From Acidobacteriota bacterium (GTDB lineage: Bacteria > Acidobacteriota > Terriglobia > Terriglobales > Acidobacteriaceae): a stretch of 64,000 nt of DNA. A program made the translations under genes and the position numbers. Location: NCBI GenBank assembly GCA_021793405.1, contig JAJYSV010000002.1:1-64000 (forward strand), read 5' to 3'. Positions 37,120 to 45,486 of this stretch are shown here, in pieces (position 1 is the first letter of the stretch; each line of letters opens with the position of its first letter). The notes below the pieces were generated by a model. It was not told where the DNA came from. It searched no databases and was given only the letters and a program-made list of their open reading frames with translations.

Positions 37120-37121
37120 AC

Positions 37122-37541
37122 CCCTTGTAGCTACTTGTGGGATGGACTACGTAGGAATTGACTTTGTCTTGAATCCCGAAGTCGAGACAGTGGAGACCGA
37201 GGAGAGTCTTGGCAAGAAACAACCTTGATAGAGTCATCAAATGAGACCGTACAATAATCGTACGCTGATGATCCATCAGCGCCAATTAAGCCGAACGCGA
37301 AATCTATAACTTCTCTATCCCGAGCATGTGGCAGTCCCCGCCGCCTCTATCGAGGTTTGTTTTCACACCTGTCGTCAGTACCCTAACATCGATAGGATGG
37401 CGAAGGTGCGTGGACTATGTTGTCATGGCTGGGTAGATTTTGCTCGTCTGAAGATCGCGCTGCCTAGTTTCTGATACAACATGGGAACGGATGCGAATTC
37501 CAAGCGGAAGGCGCGATTCGTACGTGGGGTGAACAGAGTCG
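37122..37541. other. Intergenic region after the insertion sequence
   Basis: This 420-base stretch holds no supported gene. It contains a perfect 8-base hairpin (CGCTGATG at 37263-37270 and CATCAGCG at 37274-37281, loop ATC), next to a smaller CGTAC/GTACG repeat at about 37258. The rest is unremarkable and may contain the promoter of the DUF4337 gene. Confidence 0.4.
37263..37281. repeat. 8-bp perfect hairpin
   Basis: The arms are CGCTGATG and CATCAGCG with a 3-base loop. No T-tract follows immediately, so it is not a standard terminator. It may be an operator or an RNA hairpin upstream of the DUF4337 gene. Confidence 0.45.
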
Positions 37542-38117
37542 ATGAGCGAGGAATTCGAGCAGGCGCACGAAAGCCTGGAGCATGTAGCGGAGGGTCACGA
37601 AGGCGGACGCCACAACCGGCGTGCAGCCATCATTATCGCCATTATGGCGGCGTTTCTGGCGCTGACGGAATTTGCGGAAAAGGATGCGCAGACAAGTTAT
37701 CTCTCCAGCCACATTGCAGCGAGCGATACCTGGGCGCAGTATCAGGCCAAGTCGGTTCGGCGCGCGGTTCTGACGGCGGAAGCCGAGGAACTGGAGAGTC
37801 TGCCCAAGGCGGGTTCCGACGCTGCGATCCAGGTGCGGATTGCCGCGGCGCGCGCGAATGCCGCCCGCATGCGTTCGGAGCCAGGGGCGGATGGCATGGA
37901 GCAACTGATGCAGCGGGCACACGCGGTCGAACACGAGCGCGATCAGCAACAGCGGCGAAAAGATATTCTGGAAGTTGCCAGCGGAGGGCTGCAAATCGCG
38001 ATTGTGCTGGCTTCGATTTCCGTCGTCGTCGATTTGCCGTTTCTGATGCTGGGGAGCGTGTTGCTGGGTCTCGCGTCCGCCATGTATGGGTTGTATGGAG
38101 GACTTTCTCCTCTGTAA
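37542..38117 (+). CDS. DUF4337 family membrane protein
   Basis: The 191-residue protein has an early transmembrane helix (AAIIIAIMAAFLALTEF, about 28-45), a soluble alpha-helical middle (about 50-140), and two C-terminal helices (ILEVASGGLQIAIVLASISVVV and FLMLGSVLLGLASAMYGLYG). The motif FAEKDAQTSYLSSHIAASDTWAQYQAKS is typical of DUF4337. Its function is unknown. It overlaps or abuts the kdsA gene, so the two are probably co-transcribed. Confidence 0.85.
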   Translation: MSEEFEQAHESLEHVAEGHEGGRHNRRAAIIIAIMAAFLALTEFAEKDAQTSYLSSHIAASDTWAQYQAKSVRRAVLTAEAEELESLPKAGSDAAIQVRIAAARANAARMRSEPGADGMEQLMQRAHAVEHERDQQQRRKDILEVASGGLQIAIVLASISVVVDLPFLMLGSVLLGLASAMYGLYGGLSPL

Positions 38118-38139
38118 CTGTTTGTGTTCTGATAATTCT

Positions 38140-38970
38140 GTGGGCAATCCAGAGCATTACGAATTTGAAGTTGGTACCGTGCAGGTTGGCTCGGGCAAGC
38201 TGTTTCTGATCGCCGGACCGTGCGTGATCGAAAGCGAAACGCACGTGCGCACCATGGCGGACGCCATCCAGCGGATCACTAGCGATCTTGGAGTCCCGAC
38301 TATTTTCAAAGCCAGCTATGACAAGGCGAATCGCACATCGGCGAAGAGCTTTCGCGGACCGGGGTTGGAGGAAGGTTGCAGAATATTGCGTCGTCTGGCG
38401 GAGGATACTGGCCTGGCGGTGCTGACCGATGTGCATGACGCGCACGATTGCGAGCGGGTTGCCGAAGATGTGGACGTGCTGCAGATTCCAGCATTTCTGT
38501 GCCGGCAGACTGATCTGCTGCTGGCCGCTGCAAAAACTGGACGCGCGGTGAATGTGAAGAAAGGGCAGTTCGTCGCGCCCTGGGACATGCAGCACGCGGT
38601 CGAGAAAATTCGTTCGGCGAGCGATAATGCGCGTGTGTTTCTGACTGAACGTGGGGCCAGTTTCGGCTACAACAATCTGGTGGTGGACATGCGTTCGCTG
38701 GCGATAATGAGAAAATACGCGCCGGTTGTGTTCGATGGCACGCATTCGGTGCAGACACCTTCGGCGGAAGGCGGAGTCAGCGGCGGTCAGCCGGAGTTTA
38801 TTCCAGTGCTGACGCGGGCGGCGGTTGCCGCGGGCGTCGACGGAATCTTTTTAGAGGTGCACGACGATCCCGCCCACGCGAAATCGGATGGCGCGAATGC
38901 ACTGGACTTGAAGAACCTGAAGCCGCTGTTGGAAAGACTGCTGGCGATTCATGGGGCCGCACACGCGTAG
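38140..38970 (+). CDS. kdsA: 3-deoxy-8-phosphooctulonate (KDO-8-P) synthase
   Basis: The enzyme condenses phosphoenolpyruvate with arabinose-5-phosphate in the lipopolysaccharide KDO pathway. The signature blocks are LFLIAGPCVIESE, FKASYDKANRTS, AVLTDVHD, QIPAFLCRQTDLL, NVKKGQFVAPWDM and FDGTHSVQTPS, all intact, and the length of about 276 residues fits. The GTG at 38140 gives the usual N-terminus; upstream ATGs at 38086 and 38095 lie inside the DUF4337 gene, and none of these has a strong ribosome-binding site. Confidence 0.95.
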   Translation: MGNPEHYEFEVGTVQVGSGKLFLIAGPCVIESETHVRTMADAIQRITSDLGVPTIFKASYDKANRTSAKSFRGPGLEEGCRILRRLAEDTGLAVLTDVHDAHDCERVAEDVDVLQIPAFLCRQTDLLLAAAKTGRAVNVKKGQFVAPWDMQHAVEKIRSASDNARVFLTERGASFGYNNLVVDMRSLAIMRKYAPVVFDGTHSVQTPSAEGGVSGGQPEFIPVLTRAAVAAGVDGIFLEVHDDPAHAKSDGANALDLKNLKPLLERLLAIHGAAHA

Positions 38971-39023
38971 CTGTATCCCATGGACTGTCTCGCTCCCGAA
39001 CCAGCCGAGTCGAGCTGGCACAG

Positions 39024-40196
39024 TTACTTCGCCGGCGGCTGTACCTCAGTGAATCCAGCGGGGACGGCAAATCTTGCCGAGTCGATGGGCGCGGACGAAA
39101 ACGCCGTCAACTCCGTCGTGGATTCCATCAGGACAGTCGCGGCAGGAGTCTGCTGCGCTGCCGCGTCATCTTCGGGCGGCGGAGGCTGCGGTTGCTTCTT
39201 GTGGCCAAATCCATGGAACCCACCCAATCCGCTGAAACCGCTGAGCGCGCTCGAACCGTATCCGCCCATTTTACTGGCCAGCTTACTGGTGGCGTTGGAC
39301 GCTGACTGGTTCGCGACGTTTGTGGCAGACTGTTGCGCCATATCGCTTACCGAGGGCATCTGCGGGCCCGAGGAACTTGGCGGTAGCGGAGCTTCACTGG
39401 CCGCCGGCAAAGGCTCTCCATTCGCGGTCGCGCCCATGCGCATAATCTGCTCGACGGGAATTCCTTTCAGCTTTGACATCTCCTTCACCATGTCGGACAT
39501 TCCCTGGGAGGCAGCCGGCTGCATCGCCGCCAGGGAGGACGAGAGGCCGCTGCCAGTGAATACGTCGCCCATCTTTGCCGCATATCTCTTTTGAAATTCC
39601 AGCAGCTCGTCATACCCGGGGACCTCGGGCGCCATCCACATGTCATTTGTGATCGCGAACGCACCCTGCTGGCCGTTGGTTGTGTCCGTGCCGATCATTT
39701 GCAAGGTCAGAATCGATTCGTTCGCGCCTACGCCGCTCACCTGCTTGCTGGCTCCGGTGGTGCGCACGTTTACTTTGAAACTCACCTGCACGTTGTCCTG
39801 CTTCTGCTGTGGCGGTGGGGCGGTGGCCTGCTGCTTCGCCTGTTCCGCCTTGGCCTGAGTGACAGCCTGTTGGAACTGTTGACGCATCTGCTCGAAGGTC
39901 ATTTGCGTGTAGGTATGCTTGACCAGGTCAACGTTGGTGATCATTCCCTTATCGAGATCGATGATCTGGATTGACTGCGGATCGATGCGGGCCATTCGGT
40001 TACCCTGCACGTAGACATTGGAGACAATGGGCGCGCCAATATCTTTTGCCTGATGACTGAAATGGGACGCGAATTTCATCATGCCCAGCATGGAACCGCC
40101 GGTGATCTGCGTGGTTTCCTGATATTGGAAGTCGGCCAGCGCGACTGCGGAGAACAGCAGGCTCAAGCCAAGGACGCCATATTGATAGAGCTTCAT
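39024..40196 (-). CDS. Secreted DUF4412-like protein of unknown function
   Basis: The 390-residue product has a signal peptide (YGVLGLSLLFSAVALA). Residues about 22-110 (ADFQYQETTQITGG... GNRMARIDPQSIQIIDLDKGMITNVDLVKHTYTQM) resemble DUF4412 proteins. A Gln/Pro-rich linker follows, then a second beta-rich part and a low-complexity Ala/Ser/Gly and Pro region near 290-345. The ATG at 40196 has GAGGAGGG immediately upstream; the longer frame to 40481 is not used. It converges with kdsA. No biochemical role is known to me. Confidence 0.82.
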   Translation of the reverse strand: MKLYQYGVLGLSLLFSAVALADFQYQETTQITGGSMLGMMKFASHFSHQAKDIGAPIVSNVYVQGNRMARIDPQSIQIIDLDKGMITNVDLVKHTYTQMTFEQMRQQFQQAVTQAKAEQAKQQATAPPPQQKQDNVQVSFKVNVRTTGASKQVSGVGANESILTLQMIGTDTTNGQQGAFAITNDMWMAPEVPGYDELLEFQKRYAAKMGDVFTGSGLSSSLAAMQPAASQGMSDMVKEMSKLKGIPVEQIMRMGATANGEPLPAASEAPLPPSSSGPQMPSVSDMAQQSATNVANQSASNATSKLASKMGGYGSSALSGFSGLGGFHGFGHKKQPQPPPPEDDAAAQQTPAATVLMESTTELTAFSSAPIDSARFAVPAGFTEVQPPAK

Positions 40197-40643
40197 GCAC
40201 CCTCCTCGTTGCAGACAGAATTGCGGAAGGGGCCGAACGGGGGAGAGCGTGGATTGGCCTACTTTACGCCAACAGGGAGGAAAAGTCCATGAAATTGAGA
40301 GGATCGGAGATAAGGAGGTGCTGCCGGGAACGCAGAGGCCGAATCCTGGGAGCAAATAGATTAAAGAATGTATCCGTGATGGCGACGTGGAAGGAAGTGT
40401 GTCGACATGCAGAGATTGGAGCAAAATGAAGGAGCAAGTTGTTTGGGGGATTCGTGCGGGAAGGACAGGAGACGCGAACACTCAGCAGGTAAGAGCTGCC
40501 GCCCTCTAAGTGTTCGCACGGAAGTGTGATGATAAAGTCAAAGCCCGGGCCGACACGCCGGTTAACTTCCATTCGAGTGCTGCCATCGGGTATGCTGGGA
40601 TGCACAAAAGAGATTTTTCTACGTGTCTAGGGGAGAGGGCAGA
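40197..40643. other. Intergenic region without recognised features
   Basis: This stretch of about 447 bases holds the upstream region of the DUF4412-like gene (minus) and of the small zinc-ribbon gene (plus). Apart from the ribosome-binding sites, I recognise nothing in it. Confidence 0.4.
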
Positions 40644-40847
40644 ATGATGTACGAGTGTCCAGGTTGCGGTAAGCATCTGAAGGGCGCTTTAGTACGGGAG
40701 CAACTCAAGAGCGGGAAAAAAGTGAAATGTCCGACCTGCGGTGCCCGTTCAACCAAACAGCATCTAGATCGATGGGCCCATCCCGCATCTCATTCTGTTT
40801 CCACCGTGCAAGGCGGATTGCCCTACACCAACAGACGCAGACACTAA
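40644..40847 (+). CDS. Small zinc-ribbon protein, unknown
   Basis: The 67-residue frame starts at ATGATG with GGGGAGAGGG a few bases upstream. It contains two CxxC pairs (YECPGCGKHL and VKCPTCGAR) that can bind one zinc ion, followed by a basic tail. The arrangement is that of small zinc-ribbon domains used in nucleic-acid or protein contacts. It converges with the DUF262-HNH gene and ends 57 bases from that gene's stop. The short length leaves some doubt that it is expressed. Confidence 0.55.
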   Translation: MMYECPGCGKHLKGALVREQLKSGKKVKCPTCGARSTKQHLDRWAHPASHSVSTVQGGLPYTNRRRH

Positions 40848-40903
40848 GTTTCTCAGAGTAGTCTGTTTGTTCACGAAACCAAATCATGTCGAATCTGAGC
40901 GGT

Positions 40904-41986
40904 TTATATCCCAGACTTGGTGCGGTTATCGGCCTTGCAGAGCATTTTGCAGTTCTCGGGAACGGTCTTTCCACCTAAATGCCAAGGAGTGATGTGATCT
41001 CCTTCCATTTCTTCATACTTCCAGTGCTTATTGCAGACAGGGCAGACGCCTTCCTGACGCTCATATGCTTCCCGCTTCTGATTGTCGCTAAACGCGCGAA
41101 TACTCAGATGCCGTTCTTGCCGGTCCAGAACGTAGGAGTAGATGCCCTTCTTTTTGGTGACATCCTCGTCAGCCATCAGTCGGGCAATTTGCCCTTCCAG
41201 CTTGGCGGAGTCAATCTCGGTGTCTTTGTGCGCATTGTATAAGCCGCCCCAAGCTACGCCCTTCATCTCCTTGCGGTATTTCGGGAAAGAGGCTTTGACC
41301 CAGTTGATCACTTTCTGAAAGTAGAGCCACAGATCATTGGCGTTGGGCTTTTTCTGCTGCTTGCCCATGTAGTCCTCGATCCTGCCCCAACTGATCCAAT
41401 CAATCACGGTCTCAAGGTAGTCCTGTCGGATGGCAGTGCCACTCAGGTAATTGCCACCGACTGCATATGCTGGGCATCCGGTCTTGCTGAAGTATCGCTT
41501 GGCGTCTGTCACCCAGGAGCCTGAATAGACGGCGTTCCGTAGCTCTTGTACGGTCAACTCCTCCCCGGCGATGTTGATAGTGCGGAACCACGCCAGTCTG
41601 TCTGAGTCCGTGCCGCTGCAGCGGTAAATCATCAGCTTGTAGTTGAGAAGGGATTCCTTCTCGTCTGTCTGCAGATTGTCGAAATAGCGTCCCTCAAAGA
41701 AGAAATCTCCGTTCACGTACTGGCAGAGGGAGATTGTGCGCTGCTGGCCGTCAATGATCTCAAAGCCGCCGTCTTCGCGGACGGCCCAGTACATGACATT
41801 CAGCGGGAAGTTCTGGTTTACGGTTCGGATTACGGCATCCCGCTGTTGGGGCTTATAAATAAACTCTCGCTGATAGGGAGGTCGGATATCCAACTTTCCG
41901 CCATAGCCGACGATTCCGGCCTCAGCATTGTCCTGATAGCCTTCCGTCAGATCACGGACGGTAATTTCACTGAGCTCTACATTCAT
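40904..41986 (-). CDS. DUF262 and HNH endonuclease-domain protein
   Basis: The 360-residue protein joins a DUF262 (ParB/GmrS-type) domain (RPPYQREFIYKPQQRD at about 36 and FEIIDGQQRTISL at about 76) to a C-terminal HNH nuclease (CPVCNKHW, EGDHITPWHLGGKTVPENCKMLCKADNR). The HNH His and the two CxxC-like pairs appear intact; the last position reads DN where some family members have HN. DUF262-HNH proteins include modification-dependent nucleases of the GmrSD type. It lies 14 bases after an EcoRI-type methyltransferase gene, and that gene's TAG is part of its TAGGGG ribosome-binding site, so the two are coupled. It is the likely restriction component. Confidence 0.88.
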   Translation of the reverse strand: MNVELSEITVRDLTEGYQDNAEAGIVGYGGKLDIRPPYQREFIYKPQQRDAVIRTVNQNFPLNVMYWAVREDGGFEIIDGQQRTISLCQYVNGDFFFEGRYFDNLQTDEKESLLNYKLMIYRCSGTDSDRLAWFRTINIAGEELTVQELRNAVYSGSWVTDAKRYFSKTGCPAYAVGGNYLSGTAIRQDYLETVIDWISWGRIEDYMGKQQKKPNANDLWLYFQKVINWVKASFPKYRKEMKGVAWGGLYNAHKDTEIDSAKLEGQIARLMADEDVTKKKGIYSYVLDRQERHLSIRAFSDNQKREAYERQEGVCPVCNKHWKYEEMEGDHITPWHLGGKTVPENCKMLCKADNRTKSGI

Positions 41987-42000
41987 CGGGTTTGTGACCC

Positions 42001-43029
42001 CTAAGCCTGTTTGTTTTTGATGACAATCCGATCATACAAACGCTGGTATGTTCCATCGCCGTTAGAGAGGTAAAAGCGCGGGCCGCCTTGGGAGTAGGTC
42101 CCCTTCTTTGCCAATGCCGACATCGGCTTCGCGAGCGTCTTGCTTGAGCCAACGATTTCAAATTGATCAGGGTTAAATTTGCTTAGAAAGGTTACCGAAA
42201 CCCCCATCGCGCCCTTGAAATTCCGGGGTATATTGCTGGCATTTCCGACTTCGATGGCGTTGTAATTCGCGTAGGTTGGGTATTCGTCCGGGCTGTATTC
42301 CTTGTAAAGGATAAGCTCCTCGTGGCGCTTTGCTATGTCGAGGTTGGTGAACCAGCAGGTATTTCCCATGCTTCGCCACTTCTGCCCGTCAGCATCCACC
42401 CAGTACCGGGTGTCCCGGGGCGGGTAATAGGCGGGCACTTTGAAGGCCATGTCTCCACTGTTATGCCCTAACCAGATCTTACCGTCTTTTACGAAGGGAA
42501 AAACCTCGTTGTACGAGACAGCATTTTGGTTACCTACAATCAGGAACTTTCTATCATTCGTAATGAGCTGGGCGAGGTACTCGCGGAAGAGGGAGAACGG
42601 AGGGTTGGTAACGACAATATCGGCCTTCTTGAGCAAGGCGACGCTCTCCACACTGCGGAAGTCCCCGTCGCCTCTGAGATGCTTGATGCCGATTGTCTCC
42701 GGGTCGGGCACATTTCCTTTTCCCCTGGTTCCTTTGTACTCCAGATAGACTGCGTGTTCGGAGTCGTTGCGGCTGAATAGGTCGCGCTCCTGGCTCTTGT
42801 AGCTGGTGGTGATTAACTTTTTTAGACCCAGCTTCTCGAAGTTGTAGGAGAAATAGTGGAAGAAGTTACTCACCCGGGGGTCATCGCAGTTGCAGTAGAC
42901 CACCTTGCTCTTGAAGTGATTGCGATAGTGTTTTAGCTCATTCTCGATGTCAGAAAGCTGAGTGTAGAACTCATCTTGCTTGGCCTCCCGCGCTTTACCC
43001 AGACTTTGATTCTTAACTTTCTTAGTCAT
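42001..43029 (-). CDS. EcoRI-type adenine-specific DNA methyltransferase
   Basis: The 342-residue enzyme matches the EcoRI methylase family. It begins KNQSLGKAREAKQDEFYTQLSDIENEL and carries the catalytic NPPF motif in DIVVTNPPFSLFREY near residue 140, for N6-adenine methylation. Later blocks (FLIVGNQNAVSYNEVFP, WLGHNSG, CWFTNLDIAKRHEEL) also fit. It is first in a two-gene operon with a DUF262-HNH nuclease. The expected role is protection of host sites. No EcoRI-like restriction endonuclease gene is present. Confidence 0.9.
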   Translation of the reverse strand: MTKKVKNQSLGKAREAKQDEFYTQLSDIENELKHYRNHFKSKVVYCNCDDPRVSNFFHYFSYNFEKLGLKKLITTSYKSQERDLFSRNDSEHAVYLEYKGTRGKGNVPDPETIGIKHLRGDGDFRSVESVALLKKADIVVTNPPFSLFREYLAQLITNDRKFLIVGNQNAVSYNEVFPFVKDGKIWLGHNSGDMAFKVPAYYPPRDTRYWVDADGQKWRSMGNTCWFTNLDIAKRHEELILYKEYSPDEYPTYANYNAIEVGNASNIPRNFKGAMGVSVTFLSKFNPDQFEIVGSSKTLAKPMSALAKKGTYSQGGPRFYLSNGDGTYQRLYDRIVIKNKQA

Positions 43030-43398
43030 CTTGAATCCAATTTGTCGCGAAAACTGTAGGCTAATTCTCTCTCGGAATTAAAACCAGCCCAATGTGGGGC
43101 GCAGGTTTCCCCGGAGCCCATCCAAATGCAAAAAGCGAACAGTGCCCAGAACGGGAAGCATGGAGCAAAGTGCGTCGCCCGTTCATTGCAGTCGCATGAC
43201 TAGAGATTCTCCGATAGGGCAGTATACGCGGATAGAGTAGTCGCCGGAGTGATGGCTCTCCACTGCGAGTCCTTCCAAAGGAAATGCATTACGTTGGAAA
43301 GTCAGGGTCTATAAAGGCGAAAATCCTTGCAAGAAAAGACCCCTCGCTTTAGGATTCTGAATACGGAGACAAGTTCTGTAAACCACTGATTCTAAAAT
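43030..43398. other. Intergenic region between the methyltransferase gene and tRNA-Pro
   Basis: About 370 bases with no supported gene. It should contain the methyltransferase promoter. I looked for a copy of the tRNA 3' end that would mark an integration site and found none. Confidence 0.4.
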
Positions 43399-43475
43399 TG
43401 GTCGGGACGGGCAGATTTGAACTGCCGACCCCTCGCACCCCAAGCGAGTGCTCTACCAGGCTGAGCCACGTCCCG
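43399..43475 (-). tRNA. tRNA-Pro (anticodon GGG)
   Basis: A full cloverleaf can be drawn on the minus strand: acceptor CGGGACG/CGTCCCG, anticodon stem CTCGC/GCGAG with loop TTGGGGT (anticodon GGG at 43439-43441), and the T-loop sequence GTTCAAATC. CCA is encoded at 43399-43401. It lies 80 bases downstream of yggX on the same strand and borders the restriction-modification pair on its 3' side. Confidence 0.95.
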
Positions 43476-43555
43476 ACGGTCGCGTTCAAGAAAAAACGCA
43501 GGGTCTTGCACAGTTTACACCGGGCTTTCGACCGGCAACAGAGTCGGCGCAATTC

Positions 43556-43828
43556 TTATGCGGTCGGCGGGACATATTCCTTGGGTACGGCGGAGCCTTC
43601 CCCGAAGAAGAACTGATCCATCTGTTCCACTAGGAACTCCTGTGCCTCGCGGGTCCAGGGCTGCAGACGGTATTCGTTCAGCAGCATTTTCTGGCGCTCC
43701 AGCCACTCTCCCCAGGCCTGCTTGGACACGCTGTGATAGATCTTGTTGCCAAAGTCGCTGTCGAAGGGCGGCTCGTCGAGCCCTTCCATTTGCGTCTTAT
43801 ATTTCGCGCATTGAACCATGTGTGCCAT
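43556..43828 (-). CDS. yggX: Fe(2+)-trafficking protein, oxidative damage protection
   Basis: This 90-residue protein fits the YggX family: an N-terminal Cys (MVQCAKYK), EGLDEPPFDSDFGNKIYHSVSKQAWGEWLERQ, then MLLNEYRLQPWTREAQEFLVEQMDQFFFG. Family members protect iron-sulfur clusters from oxidative damage and may carry ferrous iron. The length and conserved Trp pattern fit. The ATG at 43828 may be replaced by the one at 43819. Confidence 0.9.
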   Translation of the reverse strand: MAHMVQCAKYKTQMEGLDEPPFDSDFGNKIYHSVSKQAWGEWLERQKMLLNEYRLQPWTREAQEFLVEQMDQFFFGEGSAVPKEYVPPTA

Positions 43829-43932
43829 GCTGTTCGCTCCAAAAAGATTCTCTTGTCTAGTGTACGGTTTCGAGGACGGCTATGCCGAGCTCGCGGGGAG
43901 ATTCGACGGACATGGGCGGCGACGAGGAGGTG

Positions 43933-44463
43933 TCACGTCGTCAATCCAGCCTGCGCCTCGCCCAGATAAATTTTCGTGTAATCGAGATAGTTTTTGGCAT
44001 AGTGCAGGATTATCTCGCGGTCGGCGTCGGTCAACTGCCGACGCTGTTTTCCGGGGACGCCAGCCCACAGCGTACGCGGGGGGACGATGGTGTTCTCCGG
44101 GATGACGGCGCCCGCAGCGATGATCGAGCCCTCGCCGATGCGGGCATTGTTCAAGATCACGACACCGATACCGATCAGGCAGGCATCTTCGACAACGCAG
44201 CCGTGAACGGTGGCGTTGTGGCCAATCGTGACCCAATCGCCGACGATCACCGGATAGCAATGGCGCATGCCGTGGAGTACGGAGCAGTCCTGCACGTTGG
44301 AGTTGGCGCCGATCGAAATGGAGTGCACGTCGCCGCGCACGACGGCGTTCATCCAGATGCTGGAATGTTCGCCCAAGGTTACATCGCCGATGACCTGAGC
44401 CGATGGATCGACGTAACAGGACTGGGGGATCACCGGGAGTTTGTCTTGATAGGAACGAATCAT
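43933..44463 (-). CDS. Gamma-carbonic anhydrase family protein
   Basis: The 176-residue protein is a left-handed beta-helix of hexapeptide repeats (YVDPSAQVIGDVTLGEHSSIW through IGEGSIIAAGAVIPENT). The zinc-binding His residues are in VLHGMRHCYPVIVGDWVTIGHNATVHGC. This is the YrdA/CaiE-like subgroup of gamma-carbonic anhydrases; catalytic activity varies among members. It stands 104 bases upstream of yggX on the same strand. Confidence 0.9.
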   Translation of the reverse strand: MIRSYQDKLPVIPQSCYVDPSAQVIGDVTLGEHSSIWMNAVVRGDVHSISIGANSNVQDCSVLHGMRHCYPVIVGDWVTIGHNATVHGCVVEDACLIGIGVVILNNARIGEGSIIAAGAVIPENTIVPPRTLWAGVPGKQRRQLTDADREIILHYAKNYLDYTKIYLGEAQAGLTT

Positions 44464-44610
44464 AAATGGATACGCAGATTCCCCTTCCTCATATTACGAG
44501 GCGGATGGAGTCTGTGGAAGATCGAGCATTGCGGAGCGCCCCGCCCCGAGACTGGAAGCAAAGTGGGACGCTCGTTGCTGCGGAGATTCGAATCCGTTTG
44601 CCCGATCGGC

Positions 44611-44910
44611 TCAGCGCCCGCCGCGGTAAGTAAGACGGTAGCCGCGAAGGAAATTGTCCCGGTAGATTGCAGTTGGTTGACCCGGCGGTACGGGTGGGTT
44701 GCGGTAGCGGGGATGGCGATTGGCGTTCGGTCTGCGGCCGAGGGATAAATCACGTCGTGCAGCGGCCACGCCGGTGTCGAAACCCTGGCGAGCAACCGCA
44801 CCCGGCGGCGGCGGTGCATAATACGGCGGGGGTTGGGGGTGAGCGCAGCCGGTGAAGGGCAGCAGAAACAGGGGCAGGGCGGCGATGGCGAGCAATTTTC
44901 TCACGGTCAT
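44611..44910 (-). CDS. Small lipoprotein of unknown function
   Basis: About 99 residues begin with a lipoprotein signal (MTVRKLLAIAALPLFLLPFTGC) whose Cys would be lipidated. A Pro/Tyr-rich stretch (HPQPPPYYAPPPPG) and a basic Arg-rich part (RDLSLGRRPNANRHPRYRNPP) follow. GAGG lies just before the ATG at 44910, although the spacing is short; the open frame extends to 45021. No family is recognised. The surface or periplasmic location is inferred from the lipobox only. Confidence 0.65.
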   Translation of the reverse strand: MTVRKLLAIAALPLFLLPFTGCAHPQPPPYYAPPPPGAVARQGFDTGVAAARRDLSLGRRPNANRHPRYRNPPVPPGQPTAIYRDNFLRGYRLTYRGGR

Positions 44911-45094
44911 GACCTCAAATGGATGTATGGATTCCATGCGTTTAAATTTGGATTCCAGTTCCTCGCCCAGGAGCGGAAACATGCATCTACAGACACTCTT
45001 CATGGCATAGAGTTGCGGCATGCGGTATCGAATCCTTGAGAATTCCGGTATTCTAAAGGGTGTCCAACCGGAGCGTTGGGGGGTGGAATCTCTT

Positions 45095-45295
45095 TTGGCA
45101 GAAGTAAAGATTCAGGAAGGCGAACCGCTTGAGAACGCACTGCGCCGCTTCAAGCGCAAGGTGCAGCAGGAAGACATCATCAAGGAAGTCAAGCGGCACT
45201 CGTATTACATGAAGCCAGGCGAGAAGATGCGCATGAAGCAGGCCCTGGCCCGCAAGCGCAATCGCAAGAAAGCCCGCAAGGAACAAACCGACTAA
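45095..45295 (+). CDS. rpsU: 30S ribosomal protein S21
   Basis: The 66-residue basic protein matches S21: LAEVKIQEGEPLENALRRFKRKVQQEDIIKEVKRHSYY, then a Lys/Arg-rich tail (ARKRNRKKARKEQ). The start is a TTG at 45095 with GGGGGGTGGA upstream, giving the usual MAEV N-terminus; the longer frame from 45020 is not conserved. A strong terminator follows. S21 takes part in translation initiation on the 30S subunit. Confidence 0.9.
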   Translation: MAEVKIQEGEPLENALRRFKRKVQQEDIIKEVKRHSYYMKPGEKMRMKQALARKRNRKKARKEQTD

Positions 45296-45312
45296 GTAAA
45301 CTGTTAAAAGAT

Positions 45313-45347
45313 AAAAGGGGCTCCTGGTTAGCAGCCCCTTTCTTCTT
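45313..45347 (+). terminator. Rho-independent terminator of rpsU
   Basis: AAGGGGCT (45315-45322) pairs with AGCCCCTT (45333-45340) around a 10-base loop, followed by a T-rich stretch. It is 18 bases past the rpsU stop. Confidence 0.85.
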
Positions 45348-45486
45348 GCGGTCTAATTGAAAGCCAACATCCGCAAGCCTGTCGGTTTTTAAACCCTTTC
45401 GCTGGTCTTGCTGAAAACTCCCACTTATCCATTGAGATGTAAATAAAAAGGATTGCGATGTCTACGGGCAACGGAGAGCGTGCGTC

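Larger units (their letters stand above)
36274..37121 (+). mobile_element. IS5-family insertion sequence, IS427-like, damaged
   Basis: An element of about 848 bases is bounded by imperfect terminal repeats (left CTCATAAACAACTG at 36276-36289, right complement at 37106-37119, 12 of 14 matching). It carries a DDE transposase gene in two frames, as is usual in the IS427 group of IS5. The transposase stop lies inside the right repeat. A second frameshift suggests the copy is inactive. I could not identify a convincing target-site duplication. Confidence 0.8.

Noticed and set aside
36344-37228. Single 294-residue transposase from the first frame
   Set aside because: Homology leaves this frame at about 36676; the remaining residues are out-of-frame translation.
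39024-40481. Longer start (485 residues) of the DUF4412-like gene
   Set aside because: The ATG at 40196 has GAGGAGGG and begins a signal peptide; the upstream part has neither.
43030-43475. Integration (att) site at the tRNA-Pro 3' end
   Set aside because: I could find no second copy of the tRNA 3' end at the other side of the methyltransferase/nuclease pair.
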